DNA of 64,000 nt from Meloidogyne chitwoodi (lineage: Eukaryota; Nematoda; Chromadorea; Rhabditida; Meloidogynidae), in assembly GCA_015183035.1 (NCBI GenBank), contig JACZZP010000011.1, positions 1,860,001-1,924,000 on the forward strand, in the 5' to 3' direction. The notes beneath the pieces are model-generated. The model saw nothing but the letters and a program-made list of their open reading frames with translations, had not been told where the DNA came from and searched no databases. Both the position numbers and the translations under genes were made by a program. Positions 54,566 to 64,000 of this stretch are shown piece by piece. The first letter of the stretch is position 1. Each line of letters begins with the position of its first letter.

Positions 54566-55930
54566 TTATTTATTCTTAAGTCCTCGAATTAAGCGTTCTG
54601 CTTCCTCTACATCCTTAAGTAACTCTCTTCTCTCAATCCATTGACCCTCGTGTAGAACTTTTAACTAAAATTTAAACATAAATTTGAAAATTAATTAAAA
54701 TCTAAAAATGATAGTTTATAAAAAATATTAAAAAATAACCTTCCTTGCATAACCACGTTCCATAAATTTGATCAAATCTTCAACACGGAACAGCTTGCTA
54801 TTGTGCAGTTTTACAATACTATTGGAAAAAGTAACCGCATCTTTAATCCAGCCTTTTGCAAAAAACAAACCATGGTCATTATTATATCCATTCGAGTGAC
54901 CACTTTAAAATTGTAAAGAATATAAAATTTTAAATAAAAATGATTGCATAAATGCTTGAAAATATAGTCAAAATTGAAATATTTTAAGGTAAAATTTTAC
55001 GCTTCCAATGCAATCCAAGTAGTTCTTATATCCTCAGACAACTTTTCATCTTTGAGAATTTCATTAGCAATAATACAGATCGAAGCAACAATATTAGAAT
55101 TTATACTATGTGAATTATTTCTTAGGCCATAAAAAAAGAGGAAGTTAGCAAGAACTAAACTCGCTGCATGCCATGAAGCATTGCTGGACATGGATCCTTT
55201 TCTTTTAGCCAAAAAAACCAAAGCTTGATCGAGGTGCATCTGTGGCGTAATTTTCAAATGTGAACCAAATTTGATATTTTGAATATCTTTTATCTCTAAA
55301 CAACGGATCTAAAAGAAAATTATTTAAGAAAAATGTTTAAAATATAAAGCGTTCAATAGTTTTCAAAAAATTATTTTACACATACAAAAAATTTTTTTGA
55401 AAAAAACTATGATTCATTGAGATCATACTGAATTAGACCCAAGTAAAAAAATTTACAAAAGACCATTTTTTAGTATTTCGAAAAGTAATAAAAAAATAAA
55501 AAAAATTACTGAAGTGTCCTCTTCATGCATAATTGGTAAAGTCTCCAAAACTACTTTTTTTCTAAATTTTAATTTTTCAATTAATCACAAAAATTAAAAA
55601 ACAAACTTTATAATTTCTGGCGAATTTTCCAATATAAATTCTTGCTGCCGATAAATTGGCATACAGTTAAACACTGGGTCTGCTACTTCAACTTTGGTTT
55701 CTAAAATGAATCATAAAAATTAAAGTTATTAAATTTCTACTTTGCTCCTTAATTGAAACATCTTTAAACACATTAAAACACTTCTTTAAAAATTGGTGTC
55801 GTAAATTTATCGTCTGGAAAATTAAAATAAAAAAGTTAAAATTGAATTTTGTGAAATCAATTTATTGAAAAAATAAAATAACCATGTTTCTCTTACAAAC
55901 TCTAACCATGCCAAACATTGAACGCCGCAT
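54566..55930 (-). CDS. PaREP1/HEPN-like family member G (tandem copy of F)
   Basis: Same seven-exon structure as member F with an intact reading frame, 278 residues. Differences cluster: in the fourth exon KNNIVLETLPIMDEED becomes KKVVLETLPIMHEED-like, and in the core IILIANEIL becomes ICIIANEIL and WSSLET becomes WIALEA. The intervening introns are almost unchanged. The SH and H-x-N-x-Y positions are kept. An intact frame beside decayed WDR46 and MULE copies in the same unit suggests that this gene is the part of the unit under constraint. Confidence 0.75.
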
Positions 55931-56108
55931 ATCTAATTTGCTGTTGAAACAAATGTAAACAAAAATTATTACACTAAAATAAAATTAAGTGAAATTATTA
56001 ATGAAAATAATAAATAAAAATGAAAAATAAACATATTAAAATCAAATTAATTAAAATTAAATATTTATTTAAAAAAATCGACCAGTAAATTAAACTGAAT
56101 AAAAAAAT

Positions 56109-57352
56109 TTAAAAATTAATAAAATGAGAAAAAGCAGTTAAAAATTCAATAGGATCTTTAGGTCCTCCAACACATCTCAAAACGTTCAAAAGATTTTGAT
56201 TGTCAAGTCTATATTTGGGTCTACTAAACATTTGAACTGCAGCACCAGAATATATACGAATAGCAATTGTATCAACACGAGCCTTTAATTTAAAGAAATT
56301 AAATAAAATTCAATCTCCAAATCATGTAAGAAGTACTTTGTCACAGACAAAATCAGATTAACATTTTATCAAGACAACAATTCTCTCGTCAAAATGTTCC
56401 CAAAAACTAGTAACCCTATAATATTAAAAAGAAACCTGTTTATCCAAAAGTGCCCTAACAAGATTGTAAGGATTTGAAGAATGCCTATGAAATATTCCAG
56501 CAAAAGTATTATGCCAAGATTCAATAGAATTTGAAGTTTTAGGCATTTGTTCCAATGTAATATCTTTATTGTTCCAAATAGTTGAAGGATATCGTGGAGG
56601 CATTAAATCTCGTCCAACCCAATTTCTTTCCATATAATCAATAAAAGCAAAATGTGAACTTTCTGAGTCTCCATTGCTAAATACTTCAAGAAATATTTGA
56701 GCCAATTGACGAAAATATGCACGAATATATACTGAAAATGTGGAAATTTTTAGATAAATAAAAGTAAAAATAAACCTGGATCAACAAAAGTTAAACAAAC
56801 AAACATTTTCAAATAATTATGAAATCCATCTTCTTCTTTATATTTTAATTCCCAACCAAGTTCTTGAATCTTTTTCCATATTGATTCCTATAAATATTAA
56901 TAGAGAGTTTCTAAAAATTAAAAAACTTTAAAATGAAAAAAACATCCTTGAATTATTGCAAAAGGGAAAGCAGCTCTTAAAGCTTGTTCTTCAATCTTTT
57001 CAAAGTCAATAATTATTGTTTGTGGACGAAAACCAGGATTTATTTCTTCAACTTTAACAAACAAAAGTTCCAAAGATTTGATATATGAATCACAAGTTTT
57101 TGATGGAATTAATGCATAAATGAAGGGAAGGATAAATGTTCGACCAAAACGACCATGAATAATCTTTAATTAATATAATCAAAGAATTATTTAAAAAAGA
57201 AAATACCCAAAGATGATACAAAGGTTGTTGAGCATTTCCATTTTTAAAAGTTCCGCATCCTAACCTAGCAACATCTGTTCTAGAGCCCAAAAGAATTATT
57301 CTATCATTAGGTCCAGTATCTTCAAAATAAAATCTTCTTAAAGTCCAGTTTT
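56109..57352 (-). pseudogene. 5'-truncated MULE transposase copy (unit 2)
   Basis: As the unit-1 copy, but a ~27-bp deletion removes the segment encoding CDVWFFD, leaving RLGCGTFKNG; the first catalytic Asp of DGTF is therefore lost. Ends at TAA 56109-56111. Confidence 0.8.
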
Positions 57353-57367
57353 TGTTCGACGTAATTG

Positions 57368-57553
57368 TTCTTTTCTTTACTGTTTTGATTCAAATGGATT
57401 TGCACGTAATGAATCAAAATTTGCCTGTCCCGCTCCTGGTATCAAAAGACTTTCAAATCCATAGGTATGTCCTACACTCAAAACATCTTCATATGGACAA
57501 AGTTGTAAATTTGTAATTGTTCCTTAACATTTATGAACTAAATATGGTGTACA
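57368..57553 (-). pseudogene. WDR46 3'-exon fragment (start of a third unit)
   Basis: About 190 bp matching the WDR46 exon with [11 protein letters not shown]... and the VHKC region (here TGT followed by TAA). It is joined to MULE sequence exactly as at 51.42 kb and ends abruptly at 57.55 kb. Confidence 0.8.
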
Positions 57554-57747
57554 ACGTTTTAAATGATCTAAAACTGTAAAGTATAAAGTAAAAATAAATC
57601 ACAAAATTCCAAGCGTTTTTGAAGGTTAAGATGAAATTTAAAAAATAACAAAGATTGAAACATTTACGTAAAAAACCTCAAAAACATTTATATATTTATC
57701 AACAAATAAATGAATCATTAATTAACAAAATTGTGTTCCAGACACTT

Positions 57748-58307
57748 CTAAGCTTCCTCTGCTTTGGTAGCGCGGGTATAAACCAACTGAGCGCCGTGCT
57801 TCACTACAACTTTTATCAATCCTTTGTCATGCAATTCTCGAAGTCCAGCACGCGCAAGGGACGCACGAACCTTAAAATCATTTTAAACGAATTACAAGTT
57901 TATTATAGAAACCTTAAGCCGCTCAGAGACAACGCTTGGAGTGATCAGTTTGACAGAAACAATCTCCTACAAAAAAGAAATATTAAAAGACAATATCGTA
58001 GTGATTTCGGTTTCTAGTAAAACTGCTCACTATTTAAAATTCCAATCTCGATTTTCAAATAATACATTAAAATAAGCAGTGTAACCAAACTTGTCAATCT
58101 CAGTTTTAATAAAATAAAAACCTTATGAAGCTTTTCATACGTAGCCGAATCAAAAAGAACCATGTTTTGCAATTTGTCCCGAACCTTTCCTTTTGACCAC
58201 TTCTTCTTCTTTGCCTTTCCACCTCCTCCGGATGTGGCATCCTTCTTCTTTGCGGGAGCTGCTTTCCCTCCTTTAGCATCAGGTTTCTTAGATGTTTTTG
58301 GTGGCAT
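57748..58307 (-). CDS. rps-25: Small ribosomal subunit protein eS25
   Basis: A structural protein of the 40S subunit. Three exons: 58122-58307, 57913-57966 and 57748-57870, all phase 0, giving 120 residues, the usual length. The Lys/Ala-rich N-terminus ([20 protein letters not shown]) is followed by the winged-helix core: [63 protein letters not shown] and [17 protein letters not shown] decayed duplicate lies at 1585-2345. Confidence 0.95.
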
Positions 58308-58690
58308 ACTTTAATTCTTCTAAATAATAAACAAATTAAGATAAATAAATCTAAATAATATAAACAAATTAATACAAATAAAAAAGTATTACAACAACAT
58401 CATCACGAAAAAATCGAATTTTCACAAAGATTAACATTTATAAAAATAGTGTGTAAAAGTAAGAGTGGAAAAGATAAAAATTTTAAGACATAACGCCAAA
58501 TACAACTAAACCTACAAAAGCTTTAAAAATTGCTTTTGGACATGCCGGGTAGTCGCGAACGTTTTGCCGCAAATAGTCTCTCGTTTCCTTTTTATCCATA
58601 ATTTGATTATTATAATACTATTTCTTAATTATTTTCCCAGATAACTATACACTTGTTATTTGTCTATTTTTTTCTATTTTTAAGAGAAAA
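58308..58690. other. Divergent promoter region, rps-25 / BORCS6
   Basis: Both genes are transcribed away from this segment. About 140 bp next to rps-25 (to about 58.46 kb) has a recognisable copy in front of the eS25 pseudogene at 1.56-1.69 kb. Confidence 0.5.
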
Positions 58691-59117
58691 ATGACAGACA
58701 TTGCAAAACAACAGGAAGGAGACTTCAATTTAGCTCCAGATTCATCAATTCTTAACGATTTAGAAGCTCATGCTAAATCAATTGCTTCAAATTTGGATAT
58801 GGCTTTAAGAGATCTTCGCGGTTCTTTACACGGAATGAGTGATTTAACAAGTGAATCAATGCAAGTATTTAACAATATAGTCACTTCAACTTGTGATCAA
58901 GTCGATTCAGCAATTCGTTCAACTTATACAATGTTAGCAAAAGCAGAAGAATTTAGTGAAGCAATGGGAGGGATGCAAAATATTTTTCAACAAATGTTTT
59001 TTTTTTAATTTTATTTATTTTAATATAATTTCTTTTTTTAGAAAAGATGTTAAACAACTTTTATATGATTTTGAATTAAAATTGACAGAAAATACTTCAA
59101 ATACACAACAAAAATAA
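58691..59117 (+). CDS. BORCS6: BORC complex subunit 6 (BORCS6-like)
   Basis: Two exons: one from 58691 to a GT near 59000, and a second from about 59042 to 59117. The protein is short and helical: NDLEAHAKSIASNLDMALRD, LRGSLHGMSDLTSESMQVFN, VDSAIRSTYTMLAKAEEF and a C-terminal DVKQLLYDFELKL. This order matches the conserved C-terminal domain of BORCS6 (C17orf59), a subunit of the lysosome-positioning complex BORC on the cytosolic face of lysosomes. It is shorter than vertebrate BORCS6, which has a long disordered N-terminus; nematode forms are expected to lack it. Confidence 0.8.
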
Positions 59118-59456
59118 ATTTTGATTTTATTTAAGAACAAAAAATAGAGGTTTTTAATTTATTTTATATAAATTTATTGAAAAAAGAGTTATTAATTATT
59201 TACACAAATAAATAAAGTTTTTTTTGCACGACAAAATTAAAGTTTTTAAATTGCAAATATAAAAAAAAAGTAAAAAATGGATTACCAGAAAATTCCCCTT
59301 TCCCCCAATTTTGAATACATCCCCAAAAAAATAAAGGTTTGGAAATAGATATCTCTTTAAAATTTCTTTATGGTTTTAATCTATTGATTTGGGTTAGACC
59401 CAGGAGAATATTCAAAAATTATCTAGAAAATCAGGCTTTTTTAGCCTTTCTAAAAT
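59118..59456. other. Convergent 3' intergenic stretch
   Basis: Between the stops of BORCS6 (+) and the innexin (-). AT-rich, no feature recognised. Confidence 0.4.
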
Positions 59457-61888
59457 TTAAAACCTATTAGTTGCTTCACTTTCAGCTAAACTACTAATAC
59501 TTTCATGTCTTTGTCCCATTTTAGGTAAAGTATGTTCTTCTTGCAATTCTTCTACATCTTTATTTAATTGTGGTGTCATTCTTTCCAATGCTAATAAATG
59601 TCTTTTCCATATTGGCTCTGATTTTTTTAATGCTCTAAAAAATATAAAAATGAATTTAGAGAAATAAATTTTATTAAAATAAACTTTAAAAAAACTCAAA
59701 TGCTTTAATTCTATTATTTTACAAAAATCCGCAAGTTTTGTCCGCAAATTTTATTTTTTTGAAATTTCCATTTTTTCCAACTTTTAAATTTAAAAAAGAC
59801 TTACTCTCTTTGTTTTTCAATATAATAATGACTAGTCCACATTTTATAAATTAATTGTGTTGACATTTGCTTAAAAAATAAATTTAAAAAAAAATTTTTT
59901 AATTTTTTAAAAAATAACCACGTCAGCATGCTGGGCAATTAATCTAAGAATAAATAATCCATCCGTTTTTAAATATTTGACAATAAATTTGGCTACACAT
60001 TTTTGAATTTCTTTAATAAAATTAATTTTTTCAAATTTATTTCAACATTTTTCTAATTTCAAAAAATAAACAAACGTTTTGGCTGCAATTTATCATCTTT
60101 ATCATTTTCAAATAAAGGTTCCCCAGCCATTTCCAAATGATTAAAAATAAAGTGTTCGGCTGAGGCAGTGCTCAAATATCCATAAAACCTTTTTTAAAAA
60201 ATTAAAAAAATATTTTAAAAAAATCAAACCATGCACTAATATTAGCTAAAGTAACAAATGCCAAAACTGTATACCATCCCCAAAGAAGCATAAAAGCTTT
60301 TTCCATAAAAACGTTTAGTATCAAAACACATTGGACTGTGTGATTTACAGATTGGCCCATTTCTCTAACCTTTGAAAAATTAAATAATTTTTTTTTAATT
60401 TTTAGGGTCTTAAAAATTAAATTAAAATGATCTTTTCTTAATTTTTAAAATCTTAAAATATGTTTAAAATTAAATAAACCCAATTTTCTCACATCAAAAT
60501 CACACCAAGTAACTCTTGGAAATACACCCGACTCTTTCCAAAAAGTTGAATTCCAATGTAACAAATTACGCCAAAATTCGTATCCAAAATTATCATTCGA
60601 TCCAAATAGATAACTTTAAAAAAAATTTAAAAAATTTAAAAAAAATAACCGATTAAGAAAATTTAATTGTCCTGTCACATTGATGAAGAATAAACATTTA
60701 GTAATAAAATATACTAGTGTTACATAATAAGCAGAATATTTCATATTTAAAAGACGCAAAAATCTGTGCGGGCGAATTCTTCGCTAAAAATTTAAAAAAA
60801 ATAGAAAATTCATAAAAAATCACAGGCCATTTAATTGGGGATTGTTTAGGTCAATAAGAATGAGACAAACATAGGAATTGTAACCTAAAAAACATCAACC
60901 ATTTACTGAAAATTCTTTTCCGTGACAAACTTAAATTTCTGCATTGTTGGCGCTTTTAGTCTTATTTTCTCGCATTTCCCAGTCAGATTTCCCGTTTCTT
61001 TAAATCACCCAGGAATAAAAAAAACCAAAAAATAAAATTAAAAAAAGAATACCGAATCCAAACGTCTGTGAAACTTAAGAACTTTTTGCAAGTGATTACA
61101 AAGAGAATTGATATTATCAGTTCTAATTGCTGGATCGCTATTTGCTTCACTTGTGGCTATTCGTAAAATTTCTCCAACCTTCATTCCTAAAATTTTTTAA
61201 ATTAAAAATGACAAAAACAAATTAAAATAATTTAATCAACAAATTTAAAATTAAAGGAAAGCGAGGTATTCGAACCTAGGCGAAAAACTATTAAATCAAT
61301 AACACTACCAACTTAACCACACATACTACCAGCAGTTTTTAAATAAAATCAGTAAAGAAATTTCATAAAACCCCAAGATATTCTCAATAAAAAAAACCTG
61401 ATTGAGCATGAAAATACTTCCATACTAAAGCAGGAATTTTAAAACAAGCAGCTTGAAAAATTAAAAAGAACGGAATCCATTGATAATAGCTAATTCGACG
61501 TTCTCTTCTTTCTTCTGAACTTATATTTACAATTGTTTGTTCTGCTTTATCCAAAGCAACAAAATAAGTATCTGCCGTATAACAATAATTTTCAGTATAC
61601 TAAAATTGTTTAAAAAATTAAAATTTTTTAAATAAACCATACATCAGTCCAACTAGATGAAAATCCAACAGGAGTCATACATTCTATTGGTCTTCCACCA
61701 AATTGTTTATAACTTAGTAAAATAGCAAGTCCAATTAGAAAATTAAAAGTAAAATAAGAATGTAAATTAGCTATTATATCCTGTACAGGTGGACGATTAC
61801 TAAAACAAAATAAAGAAATTAAATAAAAAATATATAAATTAAAAAATAACCTGAATGGGACAGTGCTTAAAACGCGTAGAATTGACAT
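59457..61888 (-). CDS. inx: Innexin (invertebrate gap-junction channel subunit)
   Basis: A four-transmembrane gap-junction protein at the plasma membrane. The start at 61888 gives MSILRVLSTVPFR; then DIIANLHSYFTFNFLIGLAI (TM1), FGGRPIECMTPVGFSSSWTD, ENYCYTADTYF (first extracellular loop Cys), RISYYQWIPFFLIFQAACF with the innexin signature YYQWIPF (TM2), LLNMKYSAYYVTLVYFITK (TM3 region), FWKESGVFPRVTWCDFDVR (second loop Cys), HTVQCVLILNVFMEKAF and YTVLAFVTLANISAW (TM4), ADVVMSTQLIYKMW, and a polar tail ending SISSLAESEATNRF. About nine exons. One intron has a tRNA-like relic (61.26 kb). Similar to UNC-7/UNC-9-type nematode innexins; exact orthology not determined. Confidence 0.92.
61256..61324 (-). 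repeat. tRNA-like relic in innexin intron
   Basis: The minus strand reads GTGTGGTTAAGTTGGTAGTG (A box) and CCTAGGTTCGAATACC (B box). The terminal stem does not pair. Confidence 0.5.
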
Positions 61889-62706
61889 AGGCTTTATAGA
61901 AAATTTTAAAGAAATTAAATTTTAAAAAATTGAAGAAAACAAATGAAGCAAAAATTGAAATAGAATTTTAAATATAAATACCAACAAAAGAAAAAACAGA
62001 TTTTAAGGGGGAAGCGCGAACGCTGTCCCCCACACTCAAAAATTTAGCTATGAGCCTACCACAATTTTGCGGCCGCTCTGCAGGTCAACCTCGCCCTCAA
62101 GTGCAATGGGGAAGTCTATAAACTAAAAATTTATCGGCTGACAAAATTATTATTAACTGACAAAGGAATAAATAAATTATTAAAATAAATAAATAAACTA
62201 AAATCAAATGAAATTAAAGTATAAAATTAATATAAATGATTATCTAGAAAAGAAATTTAAATTCTAACACTTTGGTAAAATACGTTTCAGTGCTACCATT
62301 TTGTTTTAGTTGTTTCAATACCCTTAACTAATTATATGATATTCTATGTTATTTTGAGTCTAGTTAATTATATCTTGAATTTCTCTCGAATAATTAACCA
62401 AGATTTCTATTGGTACCGAAAATTTCCTACTGCTAAAATTTAGAAGAATTTTTTATTTATTTAATAAAAGTGTTTTTGTAATAAAAATTTAGGAAATTTT
62501 CAAAACGATTTAGGAAGTCAAAAAAAACACATTAAAAAGTAGGTACTCTTGTTTTGTTATCTTTTATAAAACACCCCATTTATTCGCAAGAAAATATTCT
62601 ACTGTATTTAAAATACACTTTTTTTAATTTTCTCCTCTTATGGATATTTTTTTTACGGGAAACTTGGTTATAATTAGTGTTTTTTGTTATTTTTTTTACA
62701 GTTTAG
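61889..62706. other. Divergent intergenic region with a MITE arm
   Basis: Promoter space for the innexin (-) and the EGF-like gene (+). A GC-richer patch with GCGGCCGC lies near 62.08 kb. A single CCCCATTTATTCGCAAGAAA arm lies at about 62.57 kb without its partner. Confidence 0.4.
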
Positions 62707-64000
62707 ATGAATAATACAAAAATAAATCCTGAAAATATTGATGATTTTCATGAAAAAAACAGACAGAAGTTTCAAAAAATTAGAGATGAAAAAGAAGAAA
62801 AACTAGAAAAATTACTTCACGGTTTCAGATATATACAATAGTATATTTTTTTTTATATAGGAAGAGCGGAACAAAGGCTCATTGCCTCTATTTTAAAAGA
62901 ACAACTTGAAGAAGATAAAATGAGAGAAGAGGAAAATATGGTATTTTGTTTTTTTTACTTAATTATTTTAATTTTTTTAATATTAAAAATTATATATTTA
63001 ATGATTATATATTGTTTAGATAGATGAATGTTCTCAAAATTTTGTTGATGAAAGCCCTGGATCATCTCATGGATCAGTGTTAGCGTGACCGGCCTTTTCC
63101 CGGTCACCAAAATGACCTGACCTGACTAAAAAGTTCGGTCAGGTCAGGTCAGGTCATTTTTGGTCATGACCGAAACCCGGTCACGAAAACACTGTCATGG
63201 ATGTATTTGTAGACCTGCATTAGTCAATGAATGTGTTTTAAAAAAAAGTAATTGTCATAGTGATGCTGACGATTTAGCACAAGGGTATAAATTAATGAAT
63301 ATTTTTTTATGAATTTTGTGAAGATTTACTCGCCAATATCGTCCTAATTATCTTGATCAATCACCTATAATACACCCAGACCGTTATTGTGTTCCTCGAC
63401 CAACACCACCACCAGATGAATGTCAATTAACATCGGGAAATAAAAGATGTAAAGCTAAATTAAATGAAGTTTGTCGTATTGTTGAAGGTCAACCAAAATG
63501 TGCACGTCTTGAGCTTAATTCTTGTGATCGAAACGCAAAGTGTTTGGATGAAGAGGTTTATTTCCTTATTTTCAAGATTATATTAAAAATTAGGATTCTA
63601 CATCACAAATGAAAATTCAACAGGTAAAAAATAAAAATTATTTTTTATTTTGATTGTTTTTTAGTTGGAAGAGCAAATACGTATACTTCAAGAACAATTA
63701 AATAAACAACAACAAACAGTAGCTACTACTTCATCTTCTTCTATTAATAATAATATAACAATAATTGGTTCAGGTTCGGTATTTAAAATATTTTTCAAAT
63801 TCCGCCTATAAGAGAAAAATAGGTGGTTTTTTTGAATTTTTTGAATAACTTTATAAATTTTGATTTTTTTGTGGGTAAATGTATATACATTCGATAGCAT
63901 TTTTAAAGGGCTATCGAATGCATATAAAAGTTTTTTTAAAAAGATTTAAAAAAGTCGAAAAAATGTCAAAAAACGTGTTTTTTTTCAAGAGAAAAAGGGG
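62707..64000 (+). pseudogene. EGF-like extracellular protein gene, interrupted by a MITE, partial
   Basis: Exons join as a charged coiled-coil-like N-terminus (NRQKFQKIRDEKEEKLEKLL; AEQRLIASILKEQLEEDKM), then IDECSQNFVDESPGSSHG, and after the inserted element CICRPALVNECVLKKSNC, SDADDLAQGFTRQYRPNYLD, DRYCVPRPTPPPDECQLTSG and KCARLELNSCDRNAKC. This resembles nematode EGF-module matrix or fibrous-organelle proteins (MUA-3/MUP-4, fibrillin-like), but in GFTxQxRPNYLDQSP both expected Cys are Arg and Tyr. The 120-bp MITE at 63075 introduces an in-frame TGA and no clean splice removes it, so this allele looks broken. A later exon LEEQIRILQEQLNKQQQ and the 3' end run out of the window. Confidence 0.55.
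63075..63194. mobile_element. 120-bp hAT-type MITE inside a coding exon
   Basis: Termini CAGTGTTAGCGTGACCGG and (reverse complement of the right end) CAGTGTTTTCGTGACCGG match at 16 of 18 bases. Perfect 8-bp target duplications TCATGGAT flank it (63067-63074 and 63195-63202). Its centre repeats GGTCA pentamers in inverted orientation. Conceptual removal of element and one duplication restores an open frame through SSHG-CICR. Confidence 0.85.

Larger units (their letters stand above)
51421..57367. repeat. Tandem duplication unit 2 (5.9 kb)
   Basis: Second head-to-tail copy of unit 1, with WDR46 pseudogene, UTP6 exon 1, member G and a MULE remnant. A third, very short start of a unit follows at 57368-57553. 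Confidence 0.85.

Noticed and set aside
57655..58017. 120-codon plus-strand frame
   Set aside because: Antisense of rps-25 exons 2 and 3.
1..64000. CRISPR array or bacterial operon
   Set aside because: No regularly spaced direct repeats; intron-rich eukaryotic gene structure throughout.

Overview
This window looks like a very AT-rich nematode nuclear genome. Genes are packed closely, with many 40-60 bp GT-AG introns, and the content is typical of nematodes: an innexin, a sphingomyelin synthase, a FLYWCH/MULE gene and a divergent nuclear hormone receptor. The style fits a plant-parasitic tylenchid such as Meloidogyne, but that is inference from composition and gene style only. All multi-exon models below were read by hand from splice signals and frame continuity.

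Layout. 0-2.4 kb: C-terminus of a USP5-type deubiquitinase and a decayed eS25 pseudogene. 2.5-4.0 kb (+), 9.4-10.8 kb (-) and 11.3-14.2 kb (-): three members of an unusual gene family, with a nuclear hormone receptor between the first two. 15.1-28.3 kb: conserved housekeeping genes (FKBP4/5-like immunophilin, sphingomyelin synthase, WDR11) and a small secreted Cys-rich gene. 28.9-32.7 kb: an MGC-type, possibly lipidated protein and a small secreted protein. 33.0-35.9 kb: a DNA transposon with 23-bp perfect terminal inverted repeats. 36.0-42.5 kb: a FLYWCH/MULE transposase gene, a fourth family member and a UTP6-FCF2 fusion. 42.9-45.1 kb: a secreted Cys-rich gene. 45.2-57.6 kb: WDR46 and two tandem copies of a 5.9-kb unit (MULE remnant, family member, UTP6 exon 1, WDR46). 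57.7-64 kb: functional eS25, BORCS6, an innexin and an EGF-like gene broken by a hAT-type MITE.

Main discovery candidate: six genes (here called members A, B, C, E, F and G) share a roughly 280-aa core with conserved exon phases and often identical exon lengths. The core holds a G-x(n)-W...SH...H-x-N-x-Y region that resembles the archaeal PaREP1/HEPN fold. Member A carries an N-terminal RRM. Member C is a 614-residue chimera of two Tudor-SN-type staphylococcal nuclease domains, two CCHC zinc knuckles and this core. RNA-binding partners plus a HEPN-like core suggest an RNA-targeting, possibly defence-related, family. Members E and F sit in the same slot of an otherwise highly similar duplicated segment, yet their proteins have diverged strongly, as expected for a fast-evolving or replaced cassette.

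The window is also rich in small inverted-repeat elements (MITEs), several with 8-bp target duplications typical of hAT elements, and in tRNA-like relics, five of the seven lying in introns.
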